A stretch of 17,518 nucleotides of DNA from Annulohypoxylon bovei var. microspora (Eukaryota > Ascomycota > Sordariomycetes > Xylariales > Hypoxylaceae), in assembly GCA_022836615.1 (NCBI GenBank), contig MU405497.1, positions 1 to 17,518 of the forward strand, in the 5' to 3' direction. Of the stretch, positions 1-11,939 are shown piece by piece. The notes below the pieces were generated by a model. The model was not told the origin of the DNA and made no database searches. It saw only the letters and a list, made by a program, of their open reading frames with translations. Numbering within the stretch: position 1 is the stretch's first letter; the number at the start of each line of letters is the position of its first letter. A program made the translations under genes and the position numbers.

Positions 1-1650
1 TAATTATTATAATTATAATTTATATAAAAGTAATAAGAAATTTTAAAATATTATAATAATATGTTTTATTTTATTTAATAAAAATAATTACGGATATAAT
101 TATAAAGTTTAATAATGGGGATTTATATGTAAATGTATTATAATGTAAATTTAATAAATAAAAAAATAATTATATTATTATGTAAAGAATTTTAACCTTT
201 TATGTTTATAAAATGTGGTATATATATATAATATGTTTTTTATTTATTTTATTTTAAAATTAATTTTAATGGTCCTTTAAAGGTTAAACTCTTATTTTAT
301 TAAGTTTTTAATCCAAGCTTTAAAACCATTTTTTTAAAAGATGAAACGTAATAAAATAAAGTAAAAAAAACTTTTAATAAAATGTTTATTATAACTTTGT
401 ATTTAATATATATATTATATTAATTATATTTATAATAATATTTAAAAGTGTAAAAGATACTTTTTTTTATAAATTTATGTAATTGAATTAATGCGATTAA
501 TTTAATAATGCGTGGATATTAATGTATTAACATATAATTGTTTTAAGTATTAAATTTAAATGTTATTATAAAAGTTTTAAATTCGGGATTTATAATTTTA
601 TAAGATTTATTTATAATTATATCGAGTTAAAGTAAATTTTTTTTATGTATTTTAATGACTTAATGTAATATTAAACATTTAAAGAATTGCTTTTATTAAT
701 GGTAAAATATATTTTTATTTTAACTTTAATTTAAGTTTTTAAAAAAATCGCTTAAGCTTTTTATTTTTATAAGTTATGGAATTAAGGTTTTTTATTTTTA
801 AAATATTTTTAAATTTATGGTTTAATGTTAATAATTTAACTTTGTTATTATATAAATTATCCATATTAATAAAAATGAATAATAAGTTAAAAGCTTCATA
901 CCATGGCATAATATGTGTTATTTATTAATTAATAATATTTATAATATTTAAGTTATTATTTATAAGTAAATGGTTGTTTTTATTGTTAATATGTTTTAAA
1001 AAAAACCTTGGCATGTTATTTTTTATAAGTTACTCGACGTTATTTTTAAAAAAATAATATATTAAATATATATTTATAAGATATTACGTATATAATTATT
1101 CACTTTTTATAAAAGTTAAGTATTAATTTATGAAAGTTATATAATATGCCGTTAAAATAATGAAAGGGCTTTAAAAAAAAAGGATTATAAATTAATTATT
1201 AATAACACTTGAAATTGGATTGGTTACGTTATTAATAAGCGACTTAATTATTAGGAACGGATGTTTAAAAAACTTAATAAATATATATGTAAAGTTATTT
1301 TAAATTTTATTTTATTAATTTATATTATTAATTTCATCCCATAGTTTATTTAATAGCTTTTTTATAAGTAAAAATGTGACGTTAATTTACGTATAACGGT
1401 GTTTAGAAATATTATATTTAAAAACTTAAAAAGCGAACACCGTTATATTTTTAAAAAATTTTAATGTAATATATTTATATCGAATTAAGTAAATATATCA
1501 CAAGTGATTTAAATAAATTAATAAAAAATTAATTTATATAAGGAATTTTAAGTAATTACGTTATATTATTATCGAATTAAATCCGTGTATAATAATTAAC
1601 GTATTTTATTAATGCGTTTAATCCAATATAAAAAAAATGTTTTATTTCGT
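1..1650. repeat. RIP block A: TpG kept, CpA nearly absent on plus strand
   Basis: In sampled lines from 61 to 540, TpG occurs roughly 20 times and CpA about 3 times. G clearly exceeds C on the plus strand. This fits deamination of C mainly on the plus strand, while minus-strand CpA (read here as TpG) was spared. The right edge is fuzzy, with mixed sequence between about 1650 and 2150. Confidence 0.6.
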
Positions 1651-2149
1651 AAATAATACTTTTAAATTTACGCGTAAAAGCATATACCGTTTCATTATTA
1701 ATTTAACTTTACAAAGTACGAATTTTTATTAAAAATCATTCTTTATAAGATATATTATTCACTTTTTATTTAATAATAAATTATAATTAATTTAAAAAAA
1801 AAATATTAGTAATAATATATATTATTATATATTTTTGAATTTTATGTTTATAATAAAAATATCGTTAACATTTATTATAATCATTAATTTAAATAGTAAA
1901 AAGGTTACAAATGTTGTAAAAAAAGAAAAAATTATATTTTATTAAATTTAATTTAATAAGAATTAAATAAATGCTTACATCGTTATTAAAAAAAAAAGAT
2001 ATTACGTTTAAAATTAATTAAATCGAAACGTGTATAATTTTTATATTAATTAATTATTTTTAATAAAATTATTTGTATAATAATTTAATAACGGTAAAAA
2101 AAAGCGTATTATAAAATATATAATATTTATTTTTAATTAATTTACTTTA

Positions 2150-3600
2150 AAATAAAAATATTTTATATATAACATTTAATTTATTAATATAATGTTTTTT
2201 TAATTCCATCATGAACCATTTTAAATTTTTTTTAAATTACCATTATAATTGCGAAATATTTAATTATTCCATAATAAAATTTAAAAATCATTTAAACTTT
2301 ATTATTTAATTTTTATTATTAACTCACGTTTTAAATATTAATAATACGATATAATTAATCGTCTTAATTATTTAAATTTATCACCTTAATTACCCGGAAG
2401 GTTTTTCCCCATTATTATTTTTCCACGCAATAAATGACGGCGGTGTTAATTATAATGTAATATATATTATTTATTATATTTTAATTAAAAACGCGTAGCT
2501 TCGTGACGAATATAACGATGTGTTAAATCCATATTTGGTTAAATTTTCTTCGAAAATAACACTTGCCGTTTTTTACTTTATTAATAACATCCTTTAAAAA
2601 AAGAAATATTATTTCTTTATTTTAAAGTTTTTAAAAAATTAATATTTTTTAATCTTTTAATATATTTTATTAAATTACATTATTACATTTTTTATTAATT
2701 ATATATATAATAAACAAATATTTTATTACACTTAATTTTTTTTATTAGGTTTTTTTTTATAAGAACTTATTAATTATATAACGTAATTTTAAAATACACT
2801 TCGTTTTAATATAAAAAAAACCGGTCTTAAAAAAAATACTTTATAACACCATTATTATTCGTAATAAATATTATTAAATTACTTAATTATATTATAACAT
2901 TTAACACACATATATCGTCCTCGTTTTTATCATTCCATGGTTTATTATAAATAATATATTCCAATACACATAAGATAAAAAAAATAAAAATTTATAATTA
3001 ATAAATAATATAAATAACGAAATATTTCTCCGCTTTAACATTTATCACATAATTAATAAATTAAAACTTATTATATTTCTAAAATTTATTAATAAAAAAT
3101 ACAAAATTATATTCCATTTCTTACACTTATAATTTCGTTATGCTTTTAAGCAAAAAGCATAATTTTATAATTATAAATGTTAAGATATTTATAACGTTTT
3201 TCGTAAATATATATTTATTACATTCGTTTAATTTATATTCCAAGAATACACATTTTAATTTTTTTTAATTAAGTAAAATAGTTTTTAAATTCATATACGT
3301 AAATTAAATACGCTTAAATTTTTTTTTAACATTATTTTTAAAATTATTAAATTAATATTTAAAATTCATAAATTAACGCCGCTTTTTAACCATATAAAAA
3401 AACGTTCTCAAAATAAGGTTAATAAAGATTATCATTAAATTTATTCAATTAAAAAAAAAGAAATAATATGTTTTATTAACGAGGAAAAAAATTCCGAAAA
3501 ACATTATAATAAAAGTAATATTAATACCGACGAAAAAAGTTTTTAATTTCGAAAACTTCTATAAATTTTTAATTTAAATAAATTCGTGCCGTTAACATTA
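2150..3600. repeat. RIP block B: CpA kept, TpG nearly absent on plus strand
   Basis: Composition is inverted relative to the preceding block. In sampled lines from 2641 to 3300, CpA occurs more than 20 times and TpG about 3 times, with C exceeding G. This is what RIP acting mainly on minus-strand cytosines would give. No gene or terminal repeat is recognisable inside it. Confidence 0.6.
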
Positions 3601-4399
3601 TTTTCTTTTAATTTTAACTTTAATAATAATAACGTAAATAATAAACATTTAGGTAATAAATTTATAATAAAACCTTTTAATATTTATTACATTATTTTTA
3701 AAAAATTATAATTTTTTAATATTTAATATTAATATTAACATTGGTATATAATTTAATAAAATGTTTATTAATTTAAGTATTATTAATTATAAGTGTTATG
3801 AGTTTAATAAGTTTAAGCAAGGAAAAATATTAATATAAATAAATAATTATTTATTTAATTAATTAACATATTCGTTATTTATTTATTTAATTATTTATTT
3901 ATAATTAAAATTTTTTTTTAATATAAATTAATAATATTTAAAATCACTATATAATTAAATTAATATATTAATAATTATTTAAGTAATTTATTAATACATT
4001 ATATTAAATTATATGTAATATTATCCTTTGTTTATTTATATAAGTAATTAATAAATATTATGGCGGGTAATATATGTTAATTATATAATGCAAAGGATAT
4101 TTTTATATATAATTTTATATAATAATATTAATATATAAAACACTTAATTTAATTCCATTTTACCCATGCTTTAATTAATATTAAATCATTAAAGGATAAT
4201 GTTAATGTAATATTTATTTTATATATATATTATAAATTATTTAATAATTTTTTTTATTATTAATTATTATTAATATATTTATTTTTTATTATTAATTAAA
4301 TACCCTTTGTTATGTTATTTATAAATAATTTATATTTAAATTTAAAAACTTAAGAAATTATAATTTATTAGGTAAAGGAAAAGGGTAAAAAAACATTTT

Positions 4400-4441
4400 A
4401 AAAAGAAGAAAAAAAAGAAGAAAATGAAAAAAAAGAAAAAA
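4400..4441 (+). repeat. Polypurine tract surviving in the RIP domain
   Basis: A run of A and G of about 40 bases, interrupted by a single T, stands out because it keeps many G residues in GAAGAA-like words. A purine tract contains neither CpA nor TpG, so RIP cannot alter it. It probably preserves the original sequence, either a lysine/glutamate-coding stretch or a simple repeat. It could also be a retrotransposon polypurine tract, but no LTR could be found next to it. Confidence 0.5.
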
Positions 4442-5998
4442 CTTTATTATTATTTATTTTTAGTAATTTTAATAAAATTAATTTAAGTATATAAAAATTT
4501 TAAAAATTATTTAATATTTCCGACCGTAATAATGGGTTTTAACCAAATCATTTTTAATTATAACATTTCCTTGGAAAGGTAATAAATATTAAAGTAATAG
4601 CCTTATATTAACGAAATATTTTTTATAAAATTCGAAGCATGTTTATTATGAAAAGTTAATTAAATGTTTAACATTTATTAAAAAAGGAAAAAGATATTAA
4701 AACTTAAGATATTAAAGTTTAAGTAATATTTAAAAGTAATACCTTACTTTCATTGCTACGGTTAAGTTTTTATTAAATAAAATTAATATTATTTAATAAA
4801 CATTATTATTATATAAGCTTAAACCTTATCATTTTATTAAATATATGTACTTATGTATACATTTTATTTCTTTATTATTAACATAATCTTCGGGCATAAA
4901 TTCCCTTTTAATTAATATTATTACAAAAATCTTATACTTTGGCGGTTTAGCTTAAAAAATAATGTTATTAATTAAAAAAATAAAGAAATAAAAACTTAGA
5001 TTTTTAAGAATTTAATTAAAATGGTAAGCTTTGTCGTTAAACACTTGCCATTAATAAATAATATGTTAATAACGTTTAATTTATCTTAAGTATATGGTAT
5101 GATTTTAAATGAAAATAAGTATAAAAAAATAAAAAATATTAAGGTAAATGTTAATATATAATTAATAAATTTTAATGTTGTGATGTTTTATTATTTAAAA
5201 ACTAAAGTTTTATATATTATAAAACGAATGTTATATAATTAAAAGCTTAATTAAATATTATAAAAATTAAGTTGTTTAAATAATAATAATAAGGTTAAAT
5301 TAAAAACAAGGTTATTATTTTATAATTTTAATAATTTGGATTTAAAATTATTTAAGTTTATAAAATACAATAATAATAACATAGAATTCTATTATTTCAT
5401 ATTTTAAATTATAATTTTTTTATAAATTTTAAAGGTCTTATTTACGGAGATTTATGATAATTTATTATTATTTTTTTCTTTTATTTTTAATGTTTTTATT
5501 AATTAAAGATATTTATTTTATTATTAAGTAATTTATTAATTAAAGTTAATAACTTAAGTATTATTTATTAATATTAATAAGTTTAGTTATTTTCTTTTAT
5601 GTTTTTTAATGTATAATTTTTTTTTAATATAAGGTTATTAATTCTTTTTTATTATTAATTAATAAATGTTATTATAAAGAATTAATATTAATATATTATT
5701 AAATTCCTCATTAAAATAATTGAAATATTAATAAAAAAGTTCTTAAATTCCCTTAATATTTAAGATCCTTGTATATTACATATATTACAATTATTAATTA
5801 AGTATTTAAGTATGGATTTTTTTAAAATAAAATATATAATAATTATTAATTATAAATTAATGAATATTATTAATAAATTTTATTTTTAACGATAAATTAT
5901 TTTAATAAAACGGTGTTAATAAAAATATAAAATGTGTAATATGGTAATATTATATTATAATTATATTATAATTATAATATTATTATATTATGTTTATA

Positions 5999-6042
5999 TT
6001 ATTATTATATTATTATTATATTATTATTATATTATTATTATA
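5999..6042. repeat. 11-bp tandem repeat TTATTATTATA x4
   Basis: Four contiguous exact copies of an 11-bp A/T unit, followed by a partial copy, lie within a longer ATT-rich patch from about 5945 to 6085. Exact copies inside heavily mutated DNA suggest either expansion after RIP or an original repeat without RIP target dinucleotides. Confidence 0.7.
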
Positions 6043-6779
6043 TTATGTTTAAACCGTGTTTATATTATTATTACATTATTATGGCATTATTAAAATAATA
6101 TTAAATTATTATTAATGCGGTTTTATTAACTTGTTAATTTACTTGAATATGGTGATTTTTTAATATATTATTATTAATTAAAAATGGGGATTTATATTTT
6201 ATAAAACGGATTTAAATTAATTAATAAGTTTTAAATTTATTTTAAAAATGTAATTTGCATTTAATAAAATGTTAAGTAATAAGTAAATTTAAAATAATAA
6301 GTTTTTATTTAAATCGTTTTAAGCTTTTTAAATATTAATTTTTAATATATAAAATATGGGTAATATATAATTATTATTTTTTTTTTAACGCTTACGGTGT
6401 GCGTAATAAGCATTTGGTTAACCTTGGAGTTAAGGAAAAACATAATTTATATATTTATTAACGATGCGTTTATATATTAAAAATTTTTATTTAAAAAAGC
6501 GGGTAAATAATTTATAAATACTTATAAATCATTTAAAGCATTATTTATTAATAATATGTTAATAATTCTTTTATTTAATGTTAAAGAAGTATTGTTTATG
6601 GATTCGATTTATTTTTTAACATTATTAAAAAAGGATATTTGGAATGGCATGGTTTTTATTTTAATGAATATAATAAATATTATTATTAATAAAATTAATT
6701 AATGGTTTAAAAATATACTTTATAATATGTACCTAATATTATTAATAATATATTATTATAATAATAAATTACCGAATTA

Positions 6780-7450
6780 AAAAATAACGAGGTTAATAAT
6801 AACATTTTCCCCATTTAATGGTTTTTTATTAATTATTTAAATAACCATTATATTATTACATATTAAGCCTTTAATTTTTTAAATATATCATTCATTATTT
6901 TTTTATTATTTTTTATATTTTTTCCATAATTAGTTACATAGGAATTATATACATAAGATTAAATTAATATTTAGGTTATTTATAAGAAAAATGGGAGGAG
7001 TTTTATTATAAAATTAAAATATATTTATATATTTTTATAAATAAATTAACTTAATAAAAAGATTTTTAATTATGTTATTAATCTTTATGAATATAATACA
7101 TTTTTTAATTTAATTATTATATAAAAGGTTTAAATTTAAAAAAAAATTAATAATAAAAAGTATGGAATTATAATGTTAATAATATTTATATTATATAAAT
7201 AAATACTTAATAATAAAATAGTTATTAATATATTATTTAACATTAAAACGAAATACACGTTTCCCACCCCTTTTTCTCTTATTTTTTCTTAAATAAATTT
7301 ATTATTTTTCATTTCTTTTTTTTATAAATTTTCACATATATTTATTTATTTAAATAAGTCACATATATACATTACTTGTTAAACATTTAACGTTTTATGT
7401 TTAATTTTATTTATATTATGTAATAAATAATTAAAACCTTAATAAATTCA
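6780..7450. repeat. RIP block D: CpA-retaining, with C/T-rich tracts
   Basis: CpA predominates again and TpG is scarce in 6841-6960 and 7201-7380. A pyrimidine-rich stretch at about 7259-7322 keeps several C runs, consistent with CT tracts being poor RIP targets. From about 7450 to 9650 the pattern is mixed, with no clear strand preference and nothing else recognisable. Confidence 0.5.
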
Positions 7451-9649
7451 TTATATAACCATTATATAAAGTAATGTTTTTAATTTTTTAACTTAATTTT
7501 TATTAAATAATGGTTAAATATTATACCTTAAAAAAATATTTTTTTAATTATATTAATAATTAATAATTGCAACGGGTACAAATTTGCCTTTTATTACATT
7601 TAGATATAATAAGGTGTAATTAAATAATTTAATTAACTTTGCGTTTACGTCACGTATATTTGAACCATGCTTTTTTCGTGATTAATTATTAATATTTTAA
7701 TTATAATTATTATATATAAAAGAATCGTTTTATTAAAAATATGTGGTGATTATAATATATATTATTAATAAGTAAGTAAATAATATTTATGTAAATCATA
7801 AATAAAATATTATATTTATATTTAATAATATATTACCGAACAAGTTTAATTAACTTTCGAATAATCCTTTTTTTTTCTTTTTTTTAAGCGGCATATAAAT
7901 AATATTAAATATTTATTCTTTTATTAAAAATAAATTAAATAATATTTATAATTTTTTAATATATAATCATTAATAATAAATATTAATATATTTAAAGTGT
8001 AATATTTAAATATTTAAATAATTTTATTTCTTTATTATTCGTTTTTTTATTATTTATTTTAAACCTTTTAAATTCTTTTTATTTATCGAATTAATAATAT
8101 TTAAAGATTTTATTATATTAACTTTTAAAACATATTTAAAACGGTTAAATTAATAATAAGTTAATTTAATTTAAAATACTTTTTATTAAAAACGAAATAT
8201 CGACATTATTATGTAAAATAACGAGCTTAATAATTTTGTCGGTAATAAGCTTAATTTTAATTAAAATTAAGTGAAAACCTTTGATTAAAATTTAATGAAA
8301 AAAGAATATTTCCTTGTACGATTTATAACACCTTTTAATTCTTTAATTAATAATAATTATAATTAATTAAAAATAATGAATAATATTAATATGTTTGATT
8401 ATATTACTTAAGTTTTGGCGAGGATTAAAAGAACGTTCGTTAATAAAGCCATTATTTTAATAATTTAAAATTTAAACGTATATTTAATTGGTTTTATTAA
8501 ATATTAATTTAATAAAATTAATTAATTATAATTATAATTTAAAATTAAATAATGTATTTTTTTTAATAATTAAGTTTACCATTAAAAGTGTTATTATTAA
8601 AAGTTAAAATTTATATAATTTTAATTACTTGTTTTTAATTATAAAAGTAAATTTTAATTATTTTTTTAAACTTTAATTATATTAATTATAAATTTTAATA
8701 AATATTAATTATTTATGTTATAATCATTAATATTATTTTATTTTTAAAATATGTTTACAAAAATTATAAAGTAAATTAAAACCTTTTTTAAAATTACATT
8801 ATTTTACTTAATTATTTTAATGGTGTTTATATTAAATACCATTATAATAATAATGGATGTTAATATTTACATTAATTAAATATATGTTTATTTATAAATG
8901 TTCGATTAATATATAATTTTTTTAATTATAATAAATATAATTAAACGTATTTAAATGGCGGGTATATTTAAATTAATTTTTACTTTAATTTTATTAATTA
9001 TTATGCCGAAAAAGTTTTAATTAATTATAAATATTACTTTTAAAGAAATTAAAAACTTTAAAACTTAATTATTAATAATAATAAAAAAAATTAAAACATT
9101 TAAACGTTAAAAGTTAATTATAATTTCTTAAAATAATAATTAAATATATTTATTAATTAATTTATATTTATAATATAAAGTAAAAGTTATTATAATTTTT
9201 ATATTTAATTATAAAAGTCACGAATTTTTTTATTAATTAAATTTATAATTAATTATTAAATAATTATAAAATTAATTTAAGCTCGATTTTAAATCATATT
9301 TAAAATAATTTAAAATTGAATTTTTAAATGGAATAATTTAACTTATTTAAATTAATTAATTAAAAGTAGTTTTAATAAATTATTTTTTCGGATTTAAGTT
9401 TTTCGAAACGCCTTTAAAAGTGGTCCGAATTAATCGACGAAATGGTTTTAATAAAATGCCTTATATTATCCATATAAAAAAACACTTTTTTAATTAATTT
9501 ACCTTTAATCGCGTATTTTAACGATAATTTTTAACCATTTAATTTAATTCAATTAAATGAAATAAAATGAAATTAAATTAAAATAATGAAATTTAAAGTA
9601 AATTATTTAATAAAATTGTAAAAAATATACCGTTAAAGTAGTTAAAAGT

Positions 9650-9766
9650 GCATTATACCTCGTTATACCGGTCAAAATACATATTTTGGTGGGTATAATG
9701 GTATTATGCAGGTATTGTATTTAAATACGGTATCAAGATCCAAAATACGTATTTTGCCGACCCCTA
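9650..9766 (-). mobile_element. Probable hAT-type DNA transposon terminus
   Basis: Read on the minus strand from 9766, the sequence starts TAGGGGTCGGCAAAATACG. That resembles the TAG/CAG-GGGTCGGCAAA termini common in hAT-superfamily elements. Three palindromic words follow inward: CAAAATACGTATTTTG at 9741-9756 (perfect), GTATTTAAATAC at 9717-9728 (perfect), and CAAAATACATATTTTG at 9673-9688 (one mismatch in the palindrome). Repeated subterminal words of this kind are usual for hAT transposase binding. The rest of the element would run leftward into the RIP domain, where it cannot be followed, so the other end and the target duplication are unknown. The superfamily call is an inference from terminal sequence only. 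Confidence 0.5.
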
Positions 9767-10145
9767 TGGAACACACACGCCGTGGAACGCGACAAGGGTC
9801 ATCGACGTTGACCTTGTTCCGATCGTACCTGTACTAGTACCATACGCCTTGCTGAAATTCGAGATTGATTAAAGCTGAGAACCTAGGTAATGTGGGGTGG
9901 TCAGGTGACCAATGAGATATAATGGTTATTCTTGTGTTTTAGATCAAAGTTTAAACAAGAGAAAAACAACAACGCTTTACACAACCAGATAGTAGGTAAG
10001 AAGAACGGAACAACAACGATTTTACACTAAGTATGTAAGTACCCGCGGATAGTTACGTCATTGATGTACGCATTGGCAAGTTCAATGTTGTATGTACAAG
10101 GTACCTAACTTCGAAGTGATTGATAGGGCGGCGGGTGACGACGAT
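9767..10145. other. Intergenic spacer, no gene seen
   Basis: Ordinary-composition DNA without a credible coding frame. It contains an imperfect hairpin near 9787-9819 (ACAAGGGTCA facing TGACCTTGT) and several GTACC/GGTACC and CCTAGG words typical of the intergenic DNA in this window. Confidence 0.6.
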
Positions 10146-10850
10146 CAGCGCGTCTAAATCGTTACGCAGACTTGACTTGCTTGGAATCAATTCAAGTGAA
10201 ACCGTGGAAATCGTCAAATCTGGCAAATCAATTCTCGATTTTTACTTGACTTTAGTGGGTCTTCACGTTATGAAGGTATTCGGCTCTATTTATTTACACA
10301 TTTTGCCAATATATTAGTGTTTAAACCAGCAAAATGTCCTGATCCCTAGCCTACCATCCCCATAATGTACGGCCGGGCCGCATGGGACCCAGTTGCCAGC
10401 CTCATTTTTTTATTGCTAGTACCACGCTGTCTTCCACCTGTTGCTGCTGTGGCCAGTACCACCACCATTGCTCGTACTGCCGCTTTTACTGCTATTTCTC
10501 TTGTTCCCGTTGTCATTATTGACGATATCTCCCTACCAGCACCCTTGTTGCTTGCCATGTCGAACCTTTTCCTGCGAATGTGATCCAGCTAACAGGCTGC
10601 CACCACCTAACGAGTGACGGTTTGAGAGCGAATTGCCGAGCTTATTGAATCTATCTCCTAGGGGGCGACGACGAGGCTCACGATGTGGGCTAGGGTGGGT
10701 CAGGGGTCTAAACCCTTGTCGTTGTATAATTACTAACTAATTCAAGCTGGAGATATCGTTAAATAAGACGATGTTTTTAACGATGTGACTTGACTTTATT
10801 AAGTCAATATTAACTCCAGAGTTGACTTGTTTGACTTGTTGGGAGCCCTG
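10146..10850. mobile_element. Non-autonomous DNA transposon, TTGACTTG family, copy 1 with internal extra DNA
   Basis: The right end (10831-10850) reads TTGACTTGTTGGGAGCCCTG and matches the right terminus of the element at 14380-14834 in 19 of 20 positions. The left end is more decayed. It begins with CAGCG at 10146 and shares ACTTGACTTGCTTG, CAATTCAAG and TTATGAAGGTATT with the other copy, in the same order. Near the right end it shares a CGACGACGA..TCACGATG word, TTCAAGCTGGA and TTGACTT/AAGTCAA repeats. It is about 250 bp longer than the other copy because of an unrelated block at roughly 10335-10650. No 8-bp target duplication is visible. CAG-starting ends suggest a hAT-type miniature element. 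A second possible left end (CAGGGGTC) lies at 10701, so nesting cannot be excluded. Confidence 0.6.
10533..10736 (-). pseudogene. Protein-like remnant inside the transposon copy
   Basis: On the minus strand a 67-codon frame without a start codon runs to a TAG at 10533-10535. Its translation looks like a disordered region of a real protein, rich in Arg, Ser, Gly and Asn, with the words PRRRPLGDRFNKLGNSLSNR and HSLGGGSLLAGSHSQEK. After the stop the same frame continues with an Asn/Ser/Gly-rich stretch as far as about 10425, so an in-frame stop may have broken a longer coding piece. The product is not recognised. It may be captured host gene sequence carried by the element, or chance. Part of the frame overlaps a word shared with the sister element, which counts against it being wholly captured host sequence. 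Confidence 0.3.
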
Positions 10851-11669
10851 AGGTAGAATACACCTAATTAGAGGTTACAGCCTACTCTGATTTGCTGGAA
10901 GTACCTTTAGGTCATGTGAGCAATAGTTTACTTAATAAGCGCTGTTTGATGTCAACTGCTAAGTTAGTTATGGGGATAAGGGGGCGTTCGGTCCCAGGAG
11001 TCTTAGAAAGGTTTAGGCATTAATAGTTATACGTTCATACAACTAACAGCGAGTATCAGATTAGGTAGCTTTCACTTCTTCGCGCAGGGGAATACTATCA
11101 CAATTAAGTACAAGAACAGTCTTCTTATAATAGTAAGTGTAGCTCTTTGTATACGTACCTACGTTATCCCAGGGCTAGTCACTAACAAGTTATCCCTCGA
11201 TGGACCAAGCCTTTGATATGAACGTCCCGCGGCTAGCTCTTTAAAAAGCTAGACCTTTAGCATTGCCCTGTTGCTTTCAGGTCGGCCATCTTAAACATGC
11301 CCATAAGCTCATAGGTTAAGGAATACTTAACTATGCGGAAACTCAATCTCGAGTTCATTAATCGAAGGTGTGGCGATACGTACGGTCGTAGGGTGGGCCA
11401 GGTCATTAACCCGTCTTAACCCCGTTATGGTGATGCTTTTAAAATATGCTACAATATGATCACCACAGAACAATATCATTGGCTAATTTACATACTTACC
11501 TTATTGAACCCATTCACAAACAAATATTAGTTAAAAGAATACTTCTTCACCCTTCGGGCACAACTTTAGTCAAAGTACATCCCTCTGCATGTTTCGCGTG
11601 TTATAGGACCTAGGTCCTAGGCACCTAGGTGTGATGAGGTATAAGTAGATACGTACGTATGTACCATAG
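10851..11669. other. Intergenic region, no gene seen
   Basis: About 820 bp with no credible reading frame on either strand. Visible structure is limited to short palindromes, notably TAGGACCTAGGTCCTA at 11604-11619 and CACCTAGGTG at 11622-11631, a direct repeat of TTATCCC around 11164-11198, and a GTACGTAC cluster at 11650-11665 beside the next transposon. Confidence 0.6.
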
Positions 11670-11698
11670 CGGGAAAAGGTGGGAGCTAATAATGATTA
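11670..11698 (+). repeat. Left terminal inverted repeat of the 1.07-kb element
   Basis: The outer CGGGAA and inner GGGAGCTAATAAT pair with the right end at 12712-12740. The pairing differs at four positions of a five-base gap (aaggt versus tggca) and at one G/C position inside the AATAATSATTAT near-palindrome. Confidence 0.7.
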
Positions 11699-11707
11699 TA
11701 TTTTTAA

Positions 11708-11821
11708 AATAATCATTACAAATTTCTAATAATCATTAAAAATTTCCAATAATCATTATAAATCCACTTAATTACAATAATCATTCGTAGGCAAATAATC
11801 ATTCGCAAAAAAATAATCATT
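11708..11821 (+). repeat. Left subterminal array of AATAATCATT (6 copies)
   Basis: Exact AATAATCATT words start at 11708, 11728, 11748, 11776, 11794 and 11812, giving spacings of 20, 20, 28, 18 and 18 bp. The near-constant spacing, close to two helical turns, suggests transposase or host-protein binding sites, not random A/T sequence. Confidence 0.75.
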
Positions 11822-11939
11822 ACTCGGTTTTACAGCTGGCAAACTGAAAATACAGCTAAGAAGTGGGTACCCCCAGCTGCCTGGCGGTCACGTGACCCAA
11901 TGCGACAACAAGGTCAACGATATTTTTAAGCCCCAGACC

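Larger units (their letters stand above)
3700..6720. repeat. RIP block C: mostly TpG-retaining
   Basis: G and TpG again outnumber C and CpA, most clearly in 5100-6700. A mixed patch lies around 4140-4200. The block contains the purine tract at 4400-4441 and the 11-bp tandem repeat at 5999-6042. No coding remnant is readable. Confidence 0.5.
1..9650. repeat. RIP-degraded AT-rich domain (decayed transposon DNA)
   Basis: This stretch is overwhelmingly A and T. Sampled 60-base lines hold only about 3 to 10 G or C. It has no open frame of useful length on either strand, because TAA and TAG occur every few codons. Remaining C and G sit mostly in CpG, CC/GG runs or short purine or pyrimidine tracts, and TpA is very common. 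That pattern is what fungal repeat-induced point mutation leaves behind (C to T, preferred at CpA). The original elements cannot be named: no protein motif, LTR pair or terminal repeat could be recognised by eye. The composition changes sharply near 9650, with no gradual fade. The RIP reading is strong as a pattern. The alternative, mitochondrial-type DNA, is unlikely because no rRNA, tRNA or mitochondrial gene is visible and the block joins ordinary nuclear-type sequence. Confidence 0.85.

Noticed and set aside
5945..6085. ATT-rich tract considered as a replication origin or centromere-like core
   Set aside because: A/T richness is general to the whole RIP block, and nothing specific beyond a short tandem repeat supports an origin or centromere.
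115..6197. Shared ATGGGGATTTATAT word near 116 and 6184 as a possible LTR pair
   Set aside because: The match does not extend into the flanking sequence, so it is not evidence of long terminal repeats.
1..9650. AT-rich block as mitochondrial DNA or a mitochondrial insertion
   Set aside because: No rRNA, tRNA or respiratory-chain reading frame could be recognised. The strand-specific loss of CpA or TpG fits RIP better.
10120..10317. 65-codon plus-strand frame
   Set aside because: It lies mostly inside the TTGACTTG transposon copy, and its sister copy does not keep the frame.
11689..11821. Regular AATAATCATT spacing considered as a CRISPR array
   Set aside because: The repeats are only 10 bp, the spacers are 8-18 bp and A/T-biased, a mirrored array exists at the other end, and the context is fungal.
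11885..11897. GGTCACGTGACC palindrome as an E-box regulatory site
   Set aside because: It is a perfect palindrome around CACGTG but has no gene within reach, being inside a transposon, so a regulatory role is not supported.
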